Source of the DNA: a virus
Strand: one strand, 5' to 3'
IMG/VR virus record: IMGVR_UViG_3300025128_006362
Location: 1 to 46,108 of that record
DNA length: 46,108 bases
In this document: positions 1 through 7,412 of the stretch, piece after piece
Layout: every line of letters starts with the position of its first letter
Numbering within the stretch: the stretch's first letter is position 1
Translations under genes and position numbers: made by a program
Notes under the pieces: generated by a model
The model's database searches: none
Told to the model about the DNA's origin: nothing
What the model saw: the letters and a program-made list of their open reading frames with translations, nothing else

Positions 1-1
1 G

Positions 2-736
2 TTGGTAGGTCATTTGATTGATGGTAATGTTGAATACTTTGAAGCAGACTATGATGTTGCATCAGCGATTGATAACTTCTGCGAAGGGTATATCGACGTT
101 AATCATGGAACGCTACAGTGGGATGGTATTGATATGCCAGAACTCTTTACTGACCGCATTGTGCAGATGAAAAGTGAAGGGTTTAACTTCCAGCCGATGT
201 TGGAGTTCTTAAACAACATGAATGAGAACCCATCAGACCATGCTATCACTGAACTGTTTGACTTCATGCAACATAAGCATATGCCCATCACAGATGATGG
301 ATGCTTCCTTGCTTATAAAGCTGTGGACAAAGACTTCAAGGATAAGTGGACTGGCACGTTTGATAACTCAGTGGGTAACACTGTTGAAGTCGAACGTGAT
401 AAGGTGGACTCCAATCGTGATCGTGGATGTAGCAATGGATTGCATGTAGGTGCTGTGGACTACGTTAAGGAGTACGGTGATGAGGATGGTGGAGATCAAT
501 TCCTTATCGTCAAGGTTAATCCTATGGACGTAGTTAGTGTGCCAACCTGCTCACGCTACCAGAAGTTGCGATGCTGTAAGTACGAAGTAGTTGCCTTGTT
601 TACTGACCCCATTAACGAGTCAGTACACATTACCGATAAGGCTCCAGTCGAAATGGAAGTCACGCATTACGACAATGCGTGGAAGGATAACATTCGTGAG
701 CGAATTGAATCCTTAACCGCTTTGATGACTGCATAG
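2..736 (+). CDS. rIIB: rIIB-like protein, 5' truncated
   Basis: The gene runs in from the left edge, so its true start is not visible; 244 residues remain against roughly 310 in T4 rIIB. The C-terminal half has the signature shared by rIIB-like phage proteins: GCFLAYKAV (residues 100-108), a TGTFDNSVG stretch, GLHVG (146-150), KVNPMDVVSVP (171-181) and RCCKYEV (190-196). T4 rIIB, with rIIA, acts at the membrane in lysis inhibition and exclusion phenotypes, but the biochemical role of the family is unclear. No rIIA partner is visible, though it could lie upstream. A terminator-like hairpin follows. The family call is firm, the function is not. Confidence 0.8.
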   Translation: MVGHLIDGNVEYFEADYDVASAIDNFCEGYIDVNHGTLQWDGIDMPELFTDRIVQMKSEGFNFQPMLEFLNNMNENPSDHAITELFDFMQHKHMPITDDGCFLAYKAVDKDFKDKWTGTFDNSVGNTVEVERDKVDSNRDRGCSNGLHVGAVDYVKEYGDEDGGDQFLIVKVNPMDVVSVPTCSRYQKLRCCKYEVVALFTDPINESVHITDKAPVEMEVTHYDNAWKDNIRERIESLTALMTA

Positions 737-758
737 TGTTTGTGTGCTTTGTTGCACA

Positions 759-796
759 GGTGGGTGGTGGGTCGTTCCTGCCACCCACCATTTTCT
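759..796 (+). terminator. Rho-independent terminator-like hairpin
   Basis: Arms 759-771 and 777-789 form a 13 bp stem (GGTGGGTGG pairs with CCACCCACC, then two G-T wobbles and two G-C pairs) around a 5 base loop, followed by ATTTTCT. The T tract is short, so termination may be partial. It lies 23 bases after the rIIB-like stop. Confidence 0.6.
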
Positions 797-813
797 AATA
801 GATGAGGTGATGT

Positions 814-1242
814 ATGGTTCCCAAAGGGTTCTGGAGCATGATGGCCTTCTGTGTCGTCCTCCCCTTTATCATTGTTGCTACTTGGCCTGTGTGGGTCTTT
901 TTTGGTGTTGTTAAAGACATGCCAAAACCAAAGAAGCAAATTAAACCTAGACCTTTACCTACACCTTTGCCTACGCTTAAACCTCAAGTACAATATGTAC
1001 CACAAGTTGCTGCTAAAGCTAAGGTTGTAAAAAAAGACAGAGCCGTAAAAGAAGTAGACCACACACCACCAAAAGTAACTACTAGGGAAGCAATTATTAA
1101 CGATGCTATATCTGCATTGGTGGCTATCGGTTTTAAGAAAACTGAAGCTAAAAATGCAGTTCATAAAGCCTGCAATGGTAAGGTTTTTGATAATGTGCAG
1201 GATGTTATCAAGGCGACAATGAAGAAGCCCAACTGGAAATAG
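814..1242 (+). CDS. Membrane-anchored protein with RuvA-C/UBA-like tail
   Basis: This 142-residue protein has three visible parts. Residues 7-32 form one hydrophobic segment. Residues 36-60 are rich in proline and lysine. Residues 90-136 form a predicted three-helix domain (DAISALVAIGFKKTEAKNAV) that resembles the C-terminal domain of RuvA and UBA-type domains, which bind protein partners. GAGGTGAT precedes the ATG. I infer a tether that brings a protein or nucleic-acid partner to the inner membrane, but no partner is identified. The resemblance to RuvA-C is by pattern only; it is not a RuvA, because the OB and HhH domains are absent. Confidence 0.55.
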   Translation: MVPKGFWSMMAFCVVLPFIIVATWPVWVFFGVVKDMPKPKKQIKPRPLPTPLPTLKPQVQYVPQVAAKAKVVKKDRAVKEVDHTPPKVTTREAIINDAISALVAIGFKKTEAKNAVHKACNGKVFDNVQDVIKATMKKPNWK

Positions 1243-1250
1243 TGTATAAT
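1242..1250 (+). promoter_or_regulatory. GTGTATAAT promoter-like motif
   Basis: This is one of four intergenic copies of GTGTATAAT in the window. TATAAT (1245-1250) fits a -10 element, and no TTGACA-like -35 lies 16-18 bases upstream. A transcript from here would begin about 4-6 bases before the ATG at 1261, so the mRNA would be nearly leaderless; otherwise the motif has another role. The AAGGTGA ribosome site at 1251-1257 directly follows it. Confidence 0.5.
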
Positions 1251-1260
1251 AAGGTGAAGC

Positions 1261-1830
1261 ATGAATAGATTAAAAGGAATGACCGCATACTTGTGCGGCG
1301 CGATGGACAGGGTTGAAGACGGTGGTGTAGTATGGAGAGATTATATTACTCCTAAATTACAAGAGCTTGGCGTTGGGGTTTTTAACCCTTGCAATAAACC
1401 TAGTGATTATGCACCAGAAGATGAAGATACGAGAACCCTCGTAAACTCATTGAAGAGACAACAAAACTATGATGGAGTCTCTAAAGTCATGAAACCTATA
1501 TGTGCTGTTGACCTAAGAATGGTGGACATAGCACATTTTATTGTTATGAGTCTGGATGTGGACAATCATCTTTGTGGATCATATCACGAAGCCTTTGTTG
1601 CTATTGGTCAAAAGAAACCAGTAGTAGTTATGTGTAAGCAGGGGAAAAGTAGTTTACCGAACTGGATGTTTGGAGTTTTGCCGCACCATATGGTGTTCTC
1701 TAATTGGAGCGAACTCCTAGAATACCTATACCATATTAACGAAGATGAAGAAGTGGATCATTTGAATCGCTGGAGATTTTTCGATTTTAATAAGGTATAT
1801 GGTAATGATAGACATACAATTCAACCGTAG
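1261..1830 (+). CDS. Nucleoside 2-deoxyribosyltransferase-like protein
   Basis: The 189-residue protein starts with the typical fold entry YLCGAMD (residues 10-16) and has GSYHEA (106-111) followed by a KKPVVVM strand, matching the nucleoside 2-deoxyribosyltransferase-like / DUF4406 superfamily. Glu110 sits where the catalytic glutamate is expected. Family members move deoxyribose between bases or hydrolyse nucleoside (phosphate) N-glycosidic bonds. In a phage this could feed nucleotide salvage or remove non-standard nucleotides. It overlaps the next gene by 26 bases. The superfamily call is good, but the substrate is unknown. Confidence 0.65.
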   Translation: MNRLKGMTAYLCGAMDRVEDGGVVWRDYITPKLQELGVGVFNPCNKPSDYAPEDEDTRTLVNSLKRQQNYDGVSKVMKPICAVDLRMVDIAHFIVMSLDVDNHLCGSYHEAFVAIGQKKPVVVMCKQGKSSLPNWMFGVLPHHMVFSNWSELLEYLYHINEDEEVDHLNRWRFFDFNKVYGNDRHTIQP

Positions 1831-3037
1831 AGACTTTATGCGGATTGGTGGTATTAGTGCTGGACTAAGCACTATTGGCCTGACCGACATTAAAGCTCAA
1901 GATGCACCTCTATGCCTCTCACCAAATGATAAGTCTGTAATATGGGTTTGGCTTGGTGGTGGTGCAACTCAAGTAGAAACATTCGACCCGAAGCCAGATG
2001 CTCCAGATAATGTAAGAGCAATTAATGGTTGGGTTAAAACAACTGGTGGATACCACATCGGTTCCGACTGGGCTAACCTAGCTACAGTTGGTGACAAGAT
2101 GACAGTTGTTCGCTCTTTCGCTCATGGTAATGCCAGCCATAGAACTGGTACTCATTGGGTAATGACTGGCTATAACAGCACAGATAACACCCCTTTGTCT
2201 CCATCGTATAACCCTTCTTATGGTTCTATAGCCGCTAGTGCGTATGGAACCAACAACCCCATAACTGGTATGCCAGCTTATGTACGAGTTAATAACATTA
2301 CCTATGATGGTGGTGCTTGGCTTGGTTCTGATTACAAGCCCTATGATGCTACTGGCGAAGGTGTTAAGAACCTCCAGCTAAAGATAAACAAAGATCAATT
2401 TCTTGGTCGTCAAGATTTATTGAATAGTCTTGACAAGATGCAAGAGAGTTCTGGCCTTCGTGACCAGTCTTATAACATGCTTCTTGGAAACATCGCTAGT
2501 GCTTTTGATGTAAAGAAAGAAGACCCTAAAACTATGGAAACATACGGCAAGGGTATTGGTGAGCAATTACTATTAGCTCGTCGTTTAGCTGAACGTGGAA
2601 CTAAGTTTATCACTGTTCAATATGGTGGATGGGATATGCACAGTAATATATCCGCAGCGTTAAAGGGTAGAGTTCCACCAGTTGATAAAGCACTTACTGC
2701 ACTTATTAATGACATTAACAATAAAGGTCTTAGTAAAGATGTAATGGTGGTTGTTACTGGTGAATTTGGCCGCACCTATAAGATTAATGCAAACTCTGGA
2801 CGAGATCATTGGCCTCGACTGTCACCATTAATGATTTCCGGTGGTGATTTTGACATGGGTTATGCTCTTGGTGAATCCACCTCTAAAGCAGAAGAACCAA
2901 AGACAGATCCCTTTAATCCACAAAACCTCACCGCAACTTTATTGAAGCATTTTGGTATAGACCAACACACTACAAGAATTGATATGGCCGGAAGACCAAG
3001 ATATTTTGTAGATGTTGGCACTAAGTCAATACTATAA
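1805..3037 (+). CDS. DUF1501 family protein with Tat-like signal
   Basis: The 410-residue protein matches DUF1501 (sulfatase/alkaline-phosphatase-like fold) over its full length: VIWVWLGGGATQVETFDPKP near the N-terminus, GGWDMH (274-279), GEFGRT (319-324) and GRDHWPR (332-338), then an LTATLLKHFGID tail. Residues 8-11 (RRDF) plus a hydrophobic stretch look like a twin-arginine signal, so export is likely. I chose the ATG at 1805 because AAGG (1792-1795) is 9 bases upstream; the ATG at 1799 leaves only 3. DUF1501 proteins are greatly expanded in planctomycetes, and the biochemical activity of the family is not established. It is a very unusual phage cargo gene, probably host-derived. Confidence 0.9.
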   Translation: MIDIQFNRRDFMRIGGISAGLSTIGLTDIKAQDAPLCLSPNDKSVIWVWLGGGATQVETFDPKPDAPDNVRAINGWVKTTGGYHIGSDWANLATVGDKMTVVRSFAHGNASHRTGTHWVMTGYNSTDNTPLSPSYNPSYGSIAASAYGTNNPITGMPAYVRVNNITYDGGAWLGSDYKPYDATGEGVKNLQLKINKDQFLGRQDLLNSLDKMQESSGLRDQSYNMLLGNIASAFDVKKEDPKTMETYGKGIGEQLLLARRLAERGTKFITVQYGGWDMHSNISAALKGRVPPVDKALTALINDINNKGLSKDVMVVVTGEFGRTYKINANSGRDHWPRLSPLMISGGDFDMGYALGESTSKAEEPKTDPFNPQNLTATLLKHFGIDQHTTRIDMAGRPRYFVDVGTKSIL

Positions 3038-3119
3038 GCATAACACAAGAAGAGTCGGTCGTCCTTGCTCTTCTTTCCTGCTTCTGGTTTTTTAGCTGTG
3101 ACCGAGCAAAAGAGATAAA

Positions 3120-3380
3120 ATGAAATACCTACAATTTATAAAACTTAATCGTAACTCCATCTTCAATGTCGTAACGCTGGCTCTTATAGCCTGTCTTGGA
3201 TTATGCAACTATGGTCTTGAAAAAGAGATAGATAAAACCAGAAGCATGATGTATCCCATGATGCGTGAGGTAATGGATTTAAGCATGATGATGGAATCTT
3301 TTGTTGAAATGGCTCCAGAAGAGATGAGAAGAATAGTAATAGAGACGATGAAAGAACAAGAGCAAGAAGGAGATAAGTGA
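3120..3380 (+). CDS. Small membrane-anchored coiled-coil protein
   Basis: This 86-residue protein has one N-terminal membrane segment (about residues 13-31), then a methionine- and glutamate-rich helical region likely to form a coiled coil. I do not recognise the family. AGAGAT lies just upstream of the ATG. The 82 bases between it and the DUF1501 gene hold short inverted repeats but no convincing terminator. A role as a small envelope or phage spanin-like anchor is possible but not supported by any motif. Confidence 0.6.
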   Translation: MKYLQFIKLNRNSIFNVVTLALIACLGLCNYGLEKEIDKTRSMMYPMMREVMDLSMMMESFVEMAPEEMRRIVIETMKEQEQEGDK

Positions 3381-3410
3381 AGGATATAGTCAGGTTATTG
3401 TAATATTATT

Positions 3411-3439
3411 TTGACAATGAGGAGGATCTAAACTAGATA
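3411..3439 (+). promoter_or_regulatory. Sigma-70-type promoter
   Basis: TTGACA (3411-3416), a 17 base spacer and TAGATA (3434-3439) form a near-consensus housekeeping promoter in the gap before the 61-residue membrane protein gene. It should be read by unmodified host polymerase, consistent with early expression. Confidence 0.6.
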
Positions 3440-3440
3440 G

Positions 3441-3449
3441 TTATCCACA
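3441..3449 (+). other. Single perfect DnaA-box match
   Basis: TTATCCACA matches the bacterial DnaA-box consensus exactly and lies directly after the promoter -10 element. Only one box was seen and there is no adjacent AT-rich repeat array, so it may be chance or a DnaA-responsive operator rather than an origin. Confidence 0.25.
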
Positions 3450-3461
3450 GAAAGGGTACAC

Positions 3462-3647
3462 ATGAGCTTTGAAAAAGGTAAACCCATTAAGAATTTGATT
3501 TATGGAGTAACGCACCCGTTGAAGATGGCAAGAGATAAGCCTATTATGTTTATGTTAATAATGGGCGTTGGCGTATACTTCACTGGTGTCGCCTCTGGGT
3601 GGTGGTCAATAGATGCTTTGAGCAAAATGCTGCCATTCATGAAATGA
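3462..3647 (+). CDS. Small membrane protein
   Basis: This 61-residue protein has one membrane segment at about residues 28-46, with basic residues before it. AAAGGG sits 6 bases before the ATG. It has its own upstream sigma-70-type promoter and a strong downstream terminator, so it is probably a monocistronic unit. No family is recognised. Small single-span proteins expressed this way are often host-takeover or membrane-modulating factors, but that is only a guess. Confidence 0.6.
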   Translation: MSFEKGKPIKNLIYGVTHPLKMARDKPIMFMLIMGVGVYFTGVASGWWSIDALSKMLPFMK

Positions 3648-3659
3648 TTTGTTTTACTA

Positions 3660-3689
3660 AGAACTCCCAAAGTGGGAGTTCTATTTTTT
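3660..3689 (+). terminator. Rho-independent terminator
   Basis: A perfect 10 bp stem AGAACTCCCA / TGGGAGTTCT (3660-3669 and 3673-3682) with a 3 base loop is followed by ATTTTTT. It closes the transcription unit of the 61-residue membrane protein. Confidence 0.9.
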
Positions 3690-3703
3690 GAAAGGGCTAA
3701 AGC

Positions 3704-4345
3704 ATGAATAATAGAAGAAATTTTTTGTATAATTGCGCTATAGCGTCTTTTCTCGGAGTGACTTTTGCAGCAGATAGTTCTGCTGGTATTTTTAACAAAA
3801 GAGCCTGTCCATTTTGTAACAACCCAGACATTAGCCCTAACGCATTGTTGGGTAATGTAAAATGGGATAGAAAAGATTTTAGATATTTTATAGCCGGTAG
3901 AGATACCTATGACATGGAACGAGATGTATGGGATAACGAATTTAGATTAGCATTTGATTCTTGGTCTAAAGTAACACCTCTTAGGTTCAACCAAGTTGAA
4001 GCCGGTAAAGAATGTGATATAGTTATTTCCGTTGGTAATAGAAAAAGACAAAAGTTTGGTAAGGCTGGAGGTGTATTGGCTTGGGCGCAACTGCCATCAA
4101 CTAAAAACTTTGATGGGGTTCTCATATCAAAATTTGATTTGGCTGAAAACTGGATAACACCAGTGGAATCCATAGCAGAGCATGGCACGATACTTCGTTC
4201 AGTCGCTGCTCACGAAATAGGACATCTACTTGGTTTGAGCCATTCCGATAACCCAGACGCATTAATGTATCCTTATATAAATAATGCACTCCAGCCTAGA
4301 GAGGACGACATTAAGAAGATACAAAAATTATACGGAAAACCGTGA
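3704..4345 (+). CDS. Matrix-metalloprotease-like secreted zinc protease
   Basis: The 213-residue protein has a Tat/Sec-like signal (NRRNFL, residues 3-8, then a hydrophobic run) and a metzincin catalytic domain. HEIGHLLGLSH (170-180) supplies the zinc ligands and the catalytic Glu171, and Met188 sits in the Met-turn motif ALMYP. The strands before it (SWSKVTPLRFNQV, CDIVISV) match the order in matrix metalloproteases. A CPFCNNPD segment (35-42) before the catalytic domain resembles the cysteine-switch region of MMP propeptides. I infer an exported endopeptidase acting in the periplasm or outside the cell. AAAGGG lies upstream of the ATG. Family certain, target unknown. Confidence 0.9.
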   Translation: MNNRRNFLYNCAIASFLGVTFAADSSAGIFNKRACPFCNNPDISPNALLGNVKWDRKDFRYFIAGRDTYDMERDVWDNEFRLAFDSWSKVTPLRFNQVEAGKECDIVISVGNRKRQKFGKAGGVLAWAQLPSTKNFDGVLISKFDLAENWITPVESIAEHGTILRSVAAHEIGHLLGLSHSDNPDALMYPYINNALQPREDDIKKIQKLYGKP

Positions 4346-4386
4346 AGTCTTAACTAAAGATAATAAGGAGGGAACCCTCAGTTTAC

Positions 4387-4415
4387 TTGGATATAAACAT
4401 CAATCCTAGTATAAT
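4387..4415 (+). promoter_or_regulatory. Sigma-70-type promoter
   Basis: TTGGAT (4387-4392), a 17 base spacer and a perfect TATAAT (4410-4415) lie 14 bases before the first gene of the sugar cluster. It probably drives the 4430-8238 operon. Confidence 0.65.
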
Positions 4416-4429
4416 AAAGAGAGGTTCGC

Positions 4430-4540
4430 ATGTGGTATGTTTGCAAATGCTACCTCAGATTAATGGCAATGGCTTTCTTTTTTTTCTTGCCGTTAATAAT
4501 ACTCAATTTGTTAATTTTAGCGGCGGTTCTTGACGGATGA
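4430..4540 (+). CDS. 36-residue membrane micropeptide
   Basis: The peptide starts MWYVCKCYLRLM and consists almost wholly of one hydrophobic helix (residues 13-34). GAGAGG precedes the ATG, and the stop overlaps the next start by 4 bases (ATGA), which suggests translational coupling to the exostosin-like enzyme. It could be a membrane anchor or a leader peptide. It is short and has no family, but position and ribosome site support it. Confidence 0.5.
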   Translation: MWYVCKCYLRLMAMAFFFFLPLIILNLLILAAVLDG

Positions 4541-5499
4541 TACAGCAGGACGAAATTATCAGCGTAAAACGCTGGATGTCTCTTGGGGACTGCAATTACG
4601 AAATAGACCACGACGATGATTCAATCCCAGAATCCGGCGTGGTCTATTGCAATATAGAGCATATACATAAATTCTTTGCAAAGTGCGACTACACAGACAA
4701 CAAATATGTAGTAATCAGTGCTTTTAGCGATTATGGTGTAGCCATACAGAAAGAAAACCCAGTCGCTCACGATATGCTTAAATGGCTACCTTTTATCAAA
4801 CAAGACATTCTAAACGCAGAATATGCACCGCTTCTACTAGCGCCAAGATGCGAAGTTGATAAATGCAAGATAAACGATAGGTACTCTGTTAAGTGTTACT
4901 CAAGTACCTACTCTACGTTTAATGTAATACCCAAAAATGTTGTCAAATGGTTTACAGTTAATCCTATGACCAAAGACGACAGAATTACTGCAATACCTCT
5001 TGGTGTAGGAAAAGATGCCGCAGATGACATCTGTTTCACCGCAACCAACCCGCTTTTGGTAAATAGCTCTGACCGAGTGAATTGGGTCTATGCAAATTGG
5101 CAGCTAAATACTTTGGAAAGAAACGACTTGATGATGGCGCTTGATCATCAAAGACCACCTTGGGCTACTATTGTGTTAGAACCCAAGAGCTATTTGGAAT
5201 ATCTTTCAGATCTATCTAAACACTCTTTTGCAATGTGTCCTAGAGGCAATGGTGTGGATTGCTATAGAGTTCTGGAGTGTTTATACTGTAACTGCATACC
5301 AATCGTAAAAGACGAAATAGCTTACGGCTACTTAGAGGGTCTTCCTCATGTTAAAGTTAAAAACTGGCAAGAAATAAATATAGATTTTTTGAAAGAAGAA
5401 CAAAAAAGAATAAGCAAAACATCCTTCAATATGGATAAAATAAAGCTTGAATTTTGGAAAAACAAAATAGAGGAAGCAAGGGGTTTGCTAGGTAGATGA
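4537..5499 (+). CDS. Exostosin-like glycosyltransferase
   Basis: The 320-residue protein carries the exostosin/GT47-type C-terminal signature (FAMCPRGNGVDCYRVLEC, about residues 230-250, then CNCIPIV), the nucleotide-sugar binding half of the fold. The N-terminal half is divergent. It is likely a cytosolic enzyme that adds a sugar to a glycan acceptor; donor and acceptor cannot be told from sequence. It is the first large gene of a sugar cluster, coupled by ATGA to the micropeptide before it and overlapping a second micropeptide by 4 bases. Confidence 0.7.
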   Translation: MIQQDEIISVKRWMSLGDCNYEIDHDDDSIPESGVVYCNIEHIHKFFAKCDYTDNKYVVISAFSDYGVAIQKENPVAHDMLKWLPFIKQDILNAEYAPLLLAPRCEVDKCKINDRYSVKCYSSTYSTFNVIPKNVVKWFTVNPMTKDDRITAIPLGVGKDAADDICFTATNPLLVNSSDRVNWVYANWQLNTLERNDLMMALDHQRPPWATIVLEPKSYLEYLSDLSKHSFAMCPRGNGVDCYRVLECLYCNCIPIVKDEIAYGYLEGLPHVKVKNWQEINIDFLKEEQKRISKTSFNMDKIKLEFWKNKIEEARGLLGR

Positions 5500-5615
5500 A
5501 AGCGATTTTCGCCGGAATGATGGCTTGGGCAATAGAATTGTCTATAGCAGCAATTTTTCTGTTTATATTAAAAAGAGAAGAAACGAAAGTAATTTCAAGA
5601 AGGAATAAGAAGTAA
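5496..5615 (+). CDS. 39-residue membrane micropeptide
   Basis: The peptide starts MKAIFAGMMAWAIEL, has one membrane helix (about residues 4-25) and a basic tail (RRNKK). It overlaps the exostosin-like gene by 4 bases and shares one base with the next ATG (TAATG), so it sits tightly in the operon. No family is recognised. A role in docking the glycosyltransferases at the membrane is possible but only inferred. Confidence 0.5.
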   Translation: MKAIFAGMMAWAIELSIAAIFLFILKREETKVISRRNKK

Positions 5616-6739
5616 TGGCTTTTTTGGACACAACACGTAATATTAATTTGTCATCCCCAATTAATCAGCTGGGCTATGGGGTAGCTGGTCTTAATATCGC
5701 AAAAGCTCTTCATGACTTACAGCATAGTGTTGCTTTGTTTGTTATTGGAAACCTTGAAGCGCCAGAAGCATACCATGAAGACCTAAAGCAAATGATTGCT
5801 AATAGCAGGATGCCTGATTGGACTGCTCCTTCTATAAGACTTTGGCATCAGCACGATATGTCTCAATTTGTTGGTAACGGAGCTAGATATGCTTTTCCAA
5901 TCTTTGAACTCGATAAGTTTGCCGATCTAGAAATTCATCATTTATCTCATGTAGATCACTGGTTCGTGACTTCTGAATGGGCTAAGTCTGTAATGGTAGA
6001 CCAGCTTAAAGACATTAGAGGCGAGGACTACATGAAAGAAAACACTCATATCATCCCTCTTGGTGTAGACAGGTCGATATTCAAAGAAGGGGTTGGTCGG
6101 AGAAAAGAGACGGTCTTCTATAACTGCGGAAAGTGGGAAGTTAGAAAGGGTCACGACATCTTAATTACAGCCTTTAATGAGGCCTTTAATGTGGATGATG
6201 AGGTAGAGCTTTGGATGATGTGTGATAACCCATTCTACAGCGAAGAAGAAAACTTCCAGTGGGAAAGGCTTTATCGTTCTTCAAAATTAGGGGATAAGGT
6301 GAGGGTCATACCCCGACAAAAAACACAAGAAGAGGTGTATAGTATTATGTCACAAACTGATTGTGGTGTTTTTCCCTCTAAGGCAGAGGGTTGGAATTTA
6401 GAGCTTTTGGAAATGATGAGCTGTGGTAAAAGCGTTATCGCAACGGACTACTCTTCACATACTGAATTTTGCAATAAAGATAACTGCAAGTTAATCGAAA
6501 TTAAAGAGACAGAAGTAGCCCATGACGGCAAGTGGTTCAGAGGTCAGGGCAACTGGGCAAAAATTGGCGATGAAGAAATCTCTCAAATAGCAAAAGCGAT
6601 GAGAGAGATACATGAAATGAAGCAAAAGGATGAATTAAACATCAACCAAAACGGCGTAGATACAGCCAAAGAATTTAGCTGGGAAAAATCCGCTAAAACA
6701 ATATTAGAGGCGATTGAAAAAAATGATTCACATACTTAA
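5615..6739 (+). CDS. GT4-type glycosyltransferase
   Basis: The 374-residue protein has the GT-B fold pattern of family 4: an N-terminal segment with GYGVAGLNIAKAL, the central HIIPLGVDRSIF hinge, YNCGKWEVRKGHDILI starting the C-terminal Rossmann domain, and the donor-binding acidic motif AEGWNLELLEMMSCGKSVI (about 262-280). It transfers a sugar from a nucleotide donor with likely retention of configuration. AAGGAATAAG precedes the ATG. Three further GT-B enzymes lie at 39603-43373. Confidence 0.85.
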   Translation: MAFLDTTRNINLSSPINQLGYGVAGLNIAKALHDLQHSVALFVIGNLEAPEAYHEDLKQMIANSRMPDWTAPSIRLWHQHDMSQFVGNGARYAFPIFELDKFADLEIHHLSHVDHWFVTSEWAKSVMVDQLKDIRGEDYMKENTHIIPLGVDRSIFKEGVGRRKETVFYNCGKWEVRKGHDILITAFNEAFNVDDEVELWMMCDNPFYSEEENFQWERLYRSSKLGDKVRVIPRQKTQEEVYSIMSQTDCGVFPSKAEGWNLELLEMMSCGKSVIATDYSSHTEFCNKDNCKLIEIKETEVAHDGKWFRGQGNWAKIGDEEISQIAKAMREIHEMKQKDELNINQNGVDTAKEFSWEKSAKTILEAIEKNDSHT

Positions 6740-7412
6740 TGCCACTGGCGGTTCGGATGATATAAATAAAATCCAGTACGAAGGCAGTCCAAGACCCAAA
6801 GAAGAAAAATGGATGAAAAAAGAACATCCGTTGTTAGATATAAACTGGAAAGAAATACTACCTCCCCCACCAGAAAACACAAGCGATGTAACAAAAATAG
6901 ATCTTCAAGAAGTTGAAAGGGCAACAAGAGGCATTTCAAAAGAAGACTATGATTTAGTAATGCTTGTGGATGATGATCCAAAGAATGTATTTATACCGTA
7001 TCTAAAAAAGCACAACCTGCCCTACCCCGCAGAGCTAGTAGACTTAGCTTTAGACAATATCTATCCCGTATGGCTAAAACTAAAATATCACCACAAAAGA
7101 CCCAGACCATTTCAAATAGCTCCGCATCTTGGATACATTATTTCCGTAATACAAACCTCTACACACCAAACACCTTCTTATCCCAGTGGACATTTAACAG
7201 AGGGCGCTTTAATTGCAGGGGTTCTTTCCGACCTTTACCCTGAACACAAAACGGCCTTCTATGAGGCCGCCGGTTTAGTGGGAAAAGCTAGAGTCTTACA
7301 GGGAGTGCATTACCCCAGTGACAATGAAGCATCAATGATTCTCGCAAGAATTGGGTGGGAAAATATTAAAGGAAACCTAGATGATAAATGGACTAATCTT
7401 ATCAAAGAATAG
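6723..7412 (+). CDS. Soluble PAP2-family phosphatase / haloperoxidase fold
   Basis: The 229-residue protein has all three PAP2 motifs: K-x6-RP (KLKYHHKRP), PSGH (in SYPSGHLTEG) and R-x5-H-x3-D (ARVLQGVHYPSD). The usual serine before the arginine of motif 3 is alanine. No membrane segments are seen, so it resembles soluble acid phosphatases or vanadium haloperoxidases rather than lipid phosphatases. Between glycosyltransferases it may dephosphorylate a sugar phosphate or carrier. The ATG at 6723 overlaps the previous gene by 17 bases. Confidence 0.75.
   Translation: MIHILNATGGSDDINKIQYEGSPRPKEEKWMKKEHPLLDINWKEILPPPPENTSDVTKIDLQEVERATRGISKEDYDLVMLVDDDPKNVFIPYLKKHNLPYPAELVDLALDNIYPVWLKLKYHHKRPRPFQIAPHLGYIISVIQTSTHQTPSYPSGHLTEGALIAGVLSDLYPEHKTAFYEAAGLVGKARVLQGVHYPSDNEASMILARIGWENIKGNLDDKWTNLIKE

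Noticed and set aside
3047-3093. Inverted repeat AAGAAGAG / CTCTTCTT followed by a T run
   Set aside because: The T run starts 13 bases after the stem and the loop is 13 bases, so it does not fit a Rho-independent terminator.
4368-4379. Hairpin GAGGG-AA-CCCTC after the metalloprotease gene
   Set aside because: The stem is only 5 bp and no T tract follows.
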